This document shows, piece by piece, positions 6,365 to 11,510 of a stretch of DNA of 11,510 nt. The notes under the pieces are model-generated. The model had not been told where the DNA came from, searched no databases, and worked only from the letters and a program-made list of their open reading frames with translations. The position numbers and the translations under genes are program-made. This DNA is from Lentimicrobiaceae bacterium (GTDB lineage: Bacteria > Bacteroidota > Bacteroidia > Bacteroidales > SKPS01): NCBI GenBank assembly GCA_007119395.1, contig SKPS01000186.1:1-11510 (forward strand), given 5' to 3'. How positions within the stretch are numbered: the stretch's first letter is position 1; each line of letters opens with the position of its first letter.

Positions 6365-7563
6365 ATATTTTATCAGAGAGAATAAGCAGGATGGCAGAGT
6401 CAGAGACCCTGTCCATGGCACGTATGAGTCGTGAGCTTACGGCACAGGGGCATCGGGTGATCAACCTGAGTATTGGCGAGCCCGATTTCAACACACCCGA
6501 TTTTGTAAAAGAGGCGGCCAAAGAGGCATTAGACCAAAACCACACCCGTTATACACCTGTTTCGGGATACCCTGATCTCCGCAAAGCGATATGCCATAAG
6601 TTTGAACGTGACAATGGCCTGCACTACACACCGGAGCAGATTGTGGTGTCAGCAGGAGCCAAGCACAGCATCGCCAACGCCATGATGTGTCTGGTAGATG
6701 AGGGCGACGAGGTGCTTGTGCCCGTACCCTACTGGGTTTCATACAAAGAGATCATCAAGCTGGCCGGAGGCGTACCCGTTTTTATCCCGGCATCCATCGA
6801 AACAGATTTTAAAGTAACAGCTGAACAGATAGAAGCGGCCATCACCCCTAAAACAAAGGCAATCATCTATTCATCACCGTGCAACCCCTCTGGATCGGTA
6901 TATACACATGAAGAGCTGCAAGCCATTGCGCAGGTGCTTGCCTCCCATGAGAATTTTTTTGTAATTGCTGATGAGATTTACGAGCACATCAATTTTACGG
7001 GCAAACATGTATCGATTGCTCAATTCCCTGAGATCAAAGATCGTGTGGTGACCGTGAATGGTGTTTCCAAAGGGTTTGCCATGACGGGTTGGCGTATTGG
7101 CTTTATCGGGGCGCCTCTTGAGATTGCCAAAGCGTGCGATAAACTACAGGGGCAATTCACCTCCGGGGTGTGCTCGATTGCACAAAAGGCTTCAATTGCG
7201 GCACTGGAAGCCGACCCCTCTACCACTGAGGAGTTGCTGACGATGCAAAAAGCCTTTCTGGAACGACGCGATTATTTGATTGCGCTGCTCAGAGAGTTGC
7301 CCGGTTTTACGTTGAATGTACCTCAAGGTGCCTTTTACCTTTTTCCTGATATCAGCCACTACTTCGGGAGATCCTTTGAAAACACGAAGATTCATAACGC
7401 GGGCGACCTGAGCATGTATTTGCTGAACGCAGCGCATGTAGCTGTTGTGCCGGGCGACGCTTTTGGGTCACCCGAATGCTTGCGCTTCTCATATGCTACC
7501 TCAAAAGAGGAGCTGAAGGAGGCCGTTGAACGCATTGCTGTTGCCCTGAAAAAGCTTACCTGA
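6361..7563 (+). CDS. aspC: Class I PLP-dependent aminotransferase (aspartate aminotransferase, Ib-type)
   Basis: The enzyme transfers an amino group from aspartate (or a related amino acid) to 2-oxoglutarate in the cytoplasm. The 400-residue product is full length. It shows the fold-type I motifs in order: SIGEPDFNTPDF at 37-48, GAKHS at 99-103, the substrate-side NPSG with Asn175, IADEIYE with Asp204 (pyridine N) and Tyr207, VSKGFAMTGWRIG with the PLP Schiff-base Lys237, and LRFSYA with carboxylate-binding Arg375. The sequence is closest to subgroup Ib aspartate aminotransferases; some members also accept prephenate or aromatic keto acids, so the exact substrate is open. The ATG at 6361 begins MNILSERISRMAESETLSMARMS, typical of the family. 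It leads a four-gene rightward run (47-bp gap to hldA), with a promoter at 6207-6237 and a Phe-rich upstream frame ending at its start codon. Confidence 0.93.
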   Translation: MNILSERISRMAESETLSMARMSRELTAQGHRVINLSIGEPDFNTPDFVKEAAKEALDQNHTRYTPVSGYPDLRKAICHKFERDNGLHYTPEQIVVSAGAKHSIANAMMCLVDEGDEVLVPVPYWVSYKEIIKLAGGVPVFIPASIETDFKVTAEQIEAAITPKTKAIIYSSPCNPSGSVYTHEELQAIAQVLASHENFFVIADEIYEHINFTGKHVSIAQFPEIKDRVVTVNGVSKGFAMTGWRIGFIGAPLEIAKACDKLQGQFTSGVCSIAQKASIAALEADPSTTEELLTMQKAFLERRDYLIALLRELPGFTLNVPQGAFYLFPDISHYFGRSFENTKIHNAGDLSMYLLNAAHVAVVPGDAFGSPECLRFSYATSKEELKEAVERIAVALKKLT

Positions 7564-7610
7564 CAACCCATGAGCTGTAGGCCTGTTTGTGTAAACGCAT
7601 TAATATAGTT

Positions 7611-8615
7611 ATGTCGATTTTTACTGAGGATAAGTTAGCGGCCCTTTTCACCACTTTTGGGAAGATGCGTGCGTTGGTGATTGGGGATGTGATGGTTGAT
7701 GCATACCTATGGGGTCAGGTAGACAGAATCTCTCCGGAAGCCCCGGTACCTGTGGTGGCTGTAAGCCGTCGCAGCAGTCACCTGGGGGGTGCCGCCAATG
7801 TGGCACTGAACCTGCAGTCACTTGGCGCCAACACCGTGCTGTGCGCGGTCACCGGCCAGGATCCACGTGGCAATGAACTGCTCGAGTTGATGCAGTCACA
7901 ACACCTCGACACCAGTGGCATCCTGCCATGTAGAGAGAGGATAACCACCACCAAGTTCAGGATTTTTGGCAACAGAACCCAGATGTTGCGTGTGGATGAA
8001 GAGACCACCGATGAGCTGTCTGATCATGATGCCAAAGCCTTCATGGAGATGCTGCATCAGAAGCTCTCCAACGAAAGCTGGGATGTGATCATCTTTCAGG
8101 ATTATGATAAAGGGCTCATCAGCGAATCGCTGATTGCCAATGTGACTGACTTAGCGCGGGAGAAAGGGATCCCGGTGGCAGTTGACCCCAAAAGGCGCCA
8201 TTTCACCTCTTACCGCAACGTGCAGCTTTTCAAGCCCAACCTGAAAGAGCTCTGTGAAGGGCTCAACATGGGAATGCCGGGGTTGGAAAAAGATCAGTTA
8301 TACCAGGCTGTTAACACCCTTCACCAAGCGCAGTCGGTTGATACAGTGCTGGTGACTCTTTCGCAAGAGGGGGTATATGTAAGCCACCGTGGCGATGGTG
8401 TCTTGATTCCTGCCCATATACGCAATGTGGCCGATGTGTCAGGTGCCGGAGATACAGTGATCAGTGTTGCTGCACTGGGGCTTGCGGCAGGGTGTACCCC
8501 ACCAGAGTTTGCTGCCATGGGAAACCTCGCCGGCGGACTGGTATGCGAAGAGGTTGGGGTTGTGCCTGTGAACAAGGAGAAGCTGCTTAAAGAGCTGTTG
8601 CGAAAACTATGCTAA
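7611..8615 (+). CDS. hldA: D-glycero-beta-D-manno-heptose-7-phosphate kinase, single-domain (RfaE1/HldA)
   Basis: A PfkB/ribokinase-type kinase that phosphorylates heptose 7-phosphate at C1 for ADP-heptose synthesis, feeding the LPS inner core. In the 334-residue protein, VIGDVMVDAYLWGQVDRISPEAPVPVV (23-49) is diagnostic of the RfaE kinase domain. LGGAANVALNL (58-68) is the substrate-binding Gly-rich block, RVDEE (127-131) and VDPKRR (191-196) are further family blocks, and DVSGAGDTV (275-283) is the PfkB anion hole with catalytic Asp281. The cytidylyl/adenylyltransferase domain found in bifunctional HldE is absent, so a separate nucleotidyltransferase should exist elsewhere. I chose ATG 7611 over the TTG at 7587 because MSIFTEDKL begins close to the conserved domain. 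It probably shares a transcript with the aminotransferase gene. Confidence 0.93.
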   Translation: MSIFTEDKLAALFTTFGKMRALVIGDVMVDAYLWGQVDRISPEAPVPVVAVSRRSSHLGGAANVALNLQSLGANTVLCAVTGQDPRGNELLELMQSQHLDTSGILPCRERITTTKFRIFGNRTQMLRVDEETTDELSDHDAKAFMEMLHQKLSNESWDVIIFQDYDKGLISESLIANVTDLAREKGIPVAVDPKRRHFTSYRNVQLFKPNLKELCEGLNMGMPGLEKDQLYQAVNTLHQAQSVDTVLVTLSQEGVYVSHRGDGVLIPAHIRNVADVSGAGDTVISVAALGLAAGCTPPEFAAMGNLAGGLVCEEVGVVPVNKEKLLKELLRKLC

Positions 8616-8665
8616 CATTCTCATAACAAACAAAACACCATGCCATTTGTTAACATTCGCATAAC
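8613..8665 (+). repeat. Direct repeat in the hldA-pdxH spacer
   Basis: TAACATTCTCATAAC at 8613-8627 recurs as TAACATTCGCATAAC at 8651-8665: 14 of 15 bases identical with a 38-bp offset. The first copy includes the hldA stop codon. The second copy lies 18 bp before the pdxH ATG and has a short terminal dyad (GTTA...TAAC). It may be a tandem regulator site or a chance local duplication. Confidence 0.45.
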
Positions 8666-8683
8666 CTAACGATCCCAGTTGCT

Positions 8684-9325
8684 ATGGAGAACACCTTGTC
8701 AGATATGCGCAAGGATTACCGAAGGGGTTACCTTCGTCGTGACGACCTGTCGGAGAACCCATACCATCTGTTCAAAGAGTGGTTTGCACATGCTATGGAT
8801 TCCGGGATACCTGAGCCCAATGCCATGGTACTCTCCACTATCAACTCCTTACAGCAACCATCATCCCGGATTGTATTGTTAAAGGATTTTGATGAAGAGG
8901 GTTTCGTTTTCTTTACTAACTATGAAAGCAACAAAGGGATAGAGATTTCGGGCAATCCACAAGTGGCACTCTTGTTTGCCTGGCATTCGATCGAGCGCCA
9001 GGTGAGAATTGAGGGAACGGCCTTTAAGACCAGCCCGGATGTATCAGACCGTTACTTCTTTTCACGACCTGCCGGCAGCCGATTGGGTGCCTGGGTGAGT
9101 GCACAGAGCAAGGTGATTGGATCGAGGGAGGAGCTGGAGACCCGACAGAAGCAGTATCATGCCCGATTTGGCGAGGAGGTTCCCCGCCCTGAATGGTGGG
9201 GTGGATATATAGTAGAGCCAGTGATGTTTGAATTCTGGCAAGGGAGGTCTGACCGCCTCCACGACAGGTTCAGATACCGACGGTCGGATGGTGGATCCTG
9301 GGATATTAACCGTTTAGCACCTTAA
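8684..9325 (+). CDS. pdxH: Pyridoxamine/pyridoxine 5'-phosphate oxidase
   Basis: This FMN-dependent oxidase converts pyridoxamine or pyridoxine 5'-phosphate to pyridoxal 5'-phosphate, using oxygen, in the cytoplasm. The 213-residue length is typical. Recognisable blocks are MRKDYRRGYL near the N-terminus, AMVLSTIN at 47-54, SRIVLLKDFDEEGFVFFTNYESNKG at 61-85 (FMN-contacting Arg62, substrate Lys67, Ser82-Lys84), RQVRIEG at 105-111, SRLGAWVSAQS at 132-142, EFWQGRSDRLHDR at 183-195 (substrate His193/Arg195) and the terminal W-x-I-x-RLAP. The start at 8684 gives the normal N-terminus with no upstream alternative. It sits 68 bp after hldA and 14 bp before menG, so pdxH-menG is very likely co-transcribed. 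Use of oxygen is notable if the host is anaerobic. Confidence 0.96.
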   Translation: MENTLSDMRKDYRRGYLRRDDLSENPYHLFKEWFAHAMDSGIPEPNAMVLSTINSLQQPSSRIVLLKDFDEEGFVFFTNYESNKGIEISGNPQVALLFAWHSIERQVRIEGTAFKTSPDVSDRYFFSRPAGSRLGAWVSAQSKVIGSREELETRQKQYHARFGEEVPRPEWWGGYIVEPVMFEFWQGRSDRLHDRFRYRRSDGGSWDINRLAP

Positions 9326-9339
9326 CAAACACAGCAGGA

Positions 9340-10161
9340 ATGAGCGAAAAACCCATCAATGGAAGCAGCAATGGTCATGTAGAGAGGATGTTTAACGACA
9401 TCTCTCATAAGTATGACATGCTGAACAACCTGCTTTCGCTGGGCATCGACCGTAGCTGGCGAAGAAAGCTGATCGGGCGGCTTGAAAGAAAACAAGCCAT
9501 TCACCTGCTGGACGTTGCCACCGGCACCGGTGACCTGGCCATTGCCGCTGCCCTCTCAACACAAGCCACCATAACAGCCACCGATATTGCTGAGAAGATG
9601 ATGGAGGTGGGTCGGTTAAAAGCTGACAAGCTTAATCTGAACGGCAGAATCCGATTTCAGCGAGCTGATGCCGAATCACTGCCATTCCCTGACAACACAT
9701 TCGATGCACTGATGGTGGGTTTTGGCATCAGAAACTTTCACCATTTCGGTCAAGGGTTGCTTGAGTTACATCGGGTGCTGAAGCCCGGAGGGCAACTGCT
9801 GATTCTGGAGTTCTCTATGCCTGCAAACCCGCTGCTTAGCAAGTGCTTCAAGCTTTATTTCGGTAAGATTCTGCCGAAAGTGGGGCGGTTCATTTCAAAA
9901 CATCCCGATGCATATAACTACCTGCCTGAATCGGTGAAAGAGTTTCCTTACGGACACCAGTTTGTGAAGTGCTTGCAAAGAGCCGGCTTTGAGACGGCTC
10001 ATTTCACCACCCTTTCATCAGGGATTGCGATGCTGTATGAGGCGTATGCCGGCGTACAAGAGGAGTCAATACGTGTGGTGGCACCTAATGGCTCAGCTGT
10101 GAAGTCGCAAGAAGTATCTAGGATTCATTCACCACACGACACCCTTCAGGCGGAAAAGTAA
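9340..10161 (+). CDS. menG: Demethylmenaquinone methyltransferase (UbiE/MenG) with extended C-terminus
   Basis: A SAM-dependent methyltransferase for the last step of menaquinone synthesis (demethylmenaquinone to menaquinone). Family features: VERMFNDISHKYDMLNNLLSLGIDRSWRR (14-42), the SAM motif LLDVATGTGDLA (56-67), acidic residue in ATDIAEKMM (80-88), ADAESLPFPDNTFDALMVGFGIRNF (109-133) and RVLKPGGQLLILEFSMP (144-160), then NYLPESV and a near-terminal SSGIAMLYEAY (226-236). Homologues normally end a few residues after this last block; here about 36 further residues without family similarity continue to residue 273. The last 14 codons lie antisense to the end of the ABC ATPase gene, suggesting loss of the original stop codon. 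In a menaquinone-using phylum the MenG role is more likely than ubiquinone methylation. It is the last gene of the rightward run. Confidence 0.94.
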   Translation: MSEKPINGSSNGHVERMFNDISHKYDMLNNLLSLGIDRSWRRKLIGRLERKQAIHLLDVATGTGDLAIAAALSTQATITATDIAEKMMEVGRLKADKLNLNGRIRFQRADAESLPFPDNTFDALMVGFGIRNFHHFGQGLLELHRVLKPGGQLLILEFSMPANPLLSKCFKLYFGKILPKVGRFISKHPDAYNYLPESVKEFPYGHQFVKCLQRAGFETAHFTTLSSGIAMLYEAYAGVQEESIRVVAPNGSAVKSQEVSRIHSPHDTLQAEK

Positions 10162-11191
10162 CCCACAGCCGACTCCCCATTCCGATAATGCCGGTTCTCA
10201 CCTCTTCACGCCCAACAGGTGCTGTGATCCTGAAACCTGCATCAACCACCACCTCATAGTGAGGTGCACCGGGAATCACCTCCACTACCGTTCCCTCAAA
10301 GAGGTTCCCTATGTTCCGGGACGGTTGCTCAAGGTGAACTTCAGCATACCCTCTCTCGATGATCAGGAAGGCATTGGTCGTTGCCGGGCGCAACATGGCA
10401 GAATCCACCCGCACAGGGATGCCATTGACCATCACACACCCTTCCGGCACGGCACTCGCCGCATCACTGGTCAGAGACACCCTGTAGAAGTTGGCAATAC
10501 CTGCCAACCTGGCAACAAAGTCGCTCTGTGGCGATTGCTCGAGTTCCATGGAGGTGCCAACCTGCTGTATCACGCCATGGTCAATGACGGCCATCCTGTC
10601 GGCCAAAGAAACAGCCTCCGCGTAATCGTGGGTTACATGCAGAATGGTTTGTCCTAGCTTATTGATTTTATACAGCAACGACTTCATCCCGGCGTGGAGT
10701 TGCACATCAAGGGCAACCAACGGTTCATCCAGCAACAACAAATCGGGCTGCACAACCAATGCCCTGGCCAGCGCCACCCTCTGCGCCTCACCCCCCGAAA
10801 GGCCACCGGGGTACCTGTGCAAAAGATCACTGACAGACACCACTTCGGCCATCTCATGAACCTGCTCCCTGATCTGTTGGCGGGACTGTTTTCGACACCT
10901 CAGCGGGTAAGCAATGTTGTCAAATACCGACATATGAGGAAACAGATTCGTATCCTGGTGCAACAGGATCACATTGCGGTGCTGAATCCTCTCGCGGGTG
11001 ATCTCCCTGCCACCTAACAGGATCTTGCCCTGGTCTGCCTTGCGAAACCCTGCGATGAGCTGCATCAGTACTGATTTACCGGAGCCCGAACGACCCAGCA
11101 ACACGAAATACTCCCCCTGATTAACCTGCAGATTAATATCTGACAGGGTGAATCCGGGGTACTGTTTGTTCAGGTTATGTATCGTAATCAT
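10118..11191 (-). CDS. Molybdate/tungstate ABC transporter ATP-binding protein (WtpC/ModC-like)
   Basis: The ATPase subunit that drives import of an oxyanion, probably tungstate or molybdate, at the cytoplasmic face of the inner membrane. In the 357-residue protein the nucleotide-binding domain shows Walker A GRSGSGKS (33-40, Arg in place of the common Pro), Q-loop Gln79, signature LSGGEAQ (131-137), Walker B LLLLDEP (151-157), D-loop ALD and H-loop His188. The C-terminal region from about residue 230 carries a TOBE-like regulatory segment (GNLFEGTVVEVIPGAPHYEVVVDAG and following), as in ModC/WtpC/PotA. Substrate assignment rests on the adjacent permease. The ATG follows the permease stop by 2 nt (TAATCATG), implying translational coupling in one operon transcribed leftward. 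Its stop at 10118 lies inside the convergent menG gene. Sulfate or other anion importers remain a less likely alternative. Confidence 0.88.
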   Translation of the reverse strand: MITIHNLNKQYPGFTLSDINLQVNQGEYFVLLGRSGSGKSVLMQLIAGFRKADQGKILLGGREITRERIQHRNVILLHQDTNLFPHMSVFDNIAYPLRCRKQSRQQIREQVHEMAEVVSVSDLLHRYPGGLSGGEAQRVALARALVVQPDLLLLDEPLVALDVQLHAGMKSLLYKINKLGQTILHVTHDYAEAVSLADRMAVIDHGVIQQVGTSMELEQSPQSDFVARLAGIANFYRVSLTSDAASAVPEGCVMVNGIPVRVDSAMLRPATTNAFLIIERGYAEVHLEQPSRNIGNLFEGTVVEVIPGAPHYEVVVDAGFRITAPVGREEVRTGIIGMGSRLWVTFPPEGCRVVNES

Positions 11192-11193
11192 GA

Positions 11194-11510
11194 TTACCTT
11201 CTGGATTTAGATGTTCTGGCAGCGAGGAACCGCATGGCTACAAAGAGCACCAAAGTGATCAGCACAAAGAGCACTGCTACGGGGGTGGCGTATCTGAGGC
11301 CGAAGGAGGTGAATCTGTCATAGATCAGCACGGGGGCAATCATGGGGTGGTATGCAATGATCACCACGGCACCAAACTCGCTCATACCGCGAGCCCACAT
11401 CATCACCAATCCGGTAAGGATCCCTCTGCGTGCCAGGGGGAGTGCCACGGTGAAGAACACCCTGGCCCTTGAGGCTCCCAGGTTCAGTGCGGCCTGTTCC
11501 AGCTTCTCCG
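11194..11510 (-). CDS. Molybdate/tungstate ABC transporter permease, C-terminal part (WtpB/ModB-like)
   Basis: The gene is cut by the window's right edge; 105 codons of the 3' end are visible. They start with the cytoplasmic EAA loop (EQAALNLGASRARVFFTVAL, ending LPLARRGI), the coupling helix that docks on the ATPase. Then come a membrane segment, the motif MWARGMSEFGAVVII, the block AYHPMIAPVLIYDRFTSFGL, and a final membrane helix (VAVLFVLITLVLFVAMRFL) with a basic tail RTSKSRR. The SEFGAVV and PVLIYDRFTS blocks are characteristic of WtpB/ModB tungstate or molybdate permeases. The reading frame is open to the edge, and the GTG at 11460 is internal rather than a start. A substrate-binding protein gene is expected beyond the right edge. 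Confidence 0.9.
   Translation of the reverse strand, partial: EKLEQAALNLGASRARVFFTVALPLARRGILTGLVMMWARGMSEFGAVVIIAYHPMIAPVLIYDRFTSFGLRYATPVAVLFVLITLVLFVAMRFLAARTSKSRR

Noticed and set aside
7611..8615. Bifunctional HldE
   Set aside because: The protein ends right after the kinase domain (334 residues), with no nucleotidyltransferase domain and no HxGH-type motif downstream.
1..11510. CRISPR array, insertion sequence, phage or defence system
   Set aside because: No regularly spaced repeats, transposase or integrase motifs, or defence-protein domains were seen; the genes are core metabolism and transport.

Overview
The window looks like an ordinary chromosomal segment of a member of the Bacteroidota, most likely the Bacteroidales; I cannot fix the genus. 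The evidence is a family S46 dipeptidyl-peptidase, a DUF7935-type membrane protein that I recall only from this phylum, a single-domain heptose-7-phosphate kinase, demethylmenaquinone methyltransferase as the only quinone gene seen, almost no Shine-Dalgarno sequences, and several upstream boxes matching the Bacteroidota -7 promoter consensus TAnnTTTG. There are no transposases, phage genes, CRISPR arrays, tRNAs or rRNAs.

Layout. At the left edge is the 5' end of a leftward glutamine amidotransferase gene (PabA/TrpG type, 1-191). It is divergent from ridA (300-674), which encodes an enamine/imine deaminase. A 195-bp GC-rich gap with nested inverted repeats follows, then a secreted S46 peptidase (870-3068) whose specificity-determining residue is Arg, pointing to an Asp/Glu-specific DPP11. 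A leftward DUF255/YyaL thioredoxin-fold protein (3160-5142) converges on it. The divergent spacer upstream of that gene holds two strong dyads and a promoter-like box, and leads into a small rightward zinc-ribbon protein. That protein converges on a leftward single-pass membrane protein (DUF7935-like, 5548-6102).

From 6361 to 10161 four co-oriented genes follow: a class I aminotransferase (aspC type), hldA (heptose-7-phosphate kinase for LPS core), pdxH (pyridoxal-5'-phosphate synthesis) and menG/ubiE (last step of menaquinone synthesis). The aminotransferase is preceded by a good promoter and a 33-codon Phe-rich open frame whose stop overlaps its start codon. The right end is a leftward molybdate/tungstate ABC importer: ATPase (10118-11191) and the C-terminal part of its permease (11194-11510, cut by the window edge). 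The ATPase gene and menG overlap tail to tail by 44 bp.

The genes are housekeeping or core-metabolic and do not form one obvious system. A loose common thread is pyridoxal phosphate chemistry: PdxH makes PLP, the aminotransferase uses it, and RidA clears reactive enamines made by PLP enzymes. I see no undescribed defence or mobile system. The most interesting unexplained signals are the Phe-rich upstream frame at 6263-6364, the perfect 20-bp palindrome at a probable transcription start (5271-5290), the nested dyads between ridA and the peptidase gene, and the extra C-terminal tail of MenG.
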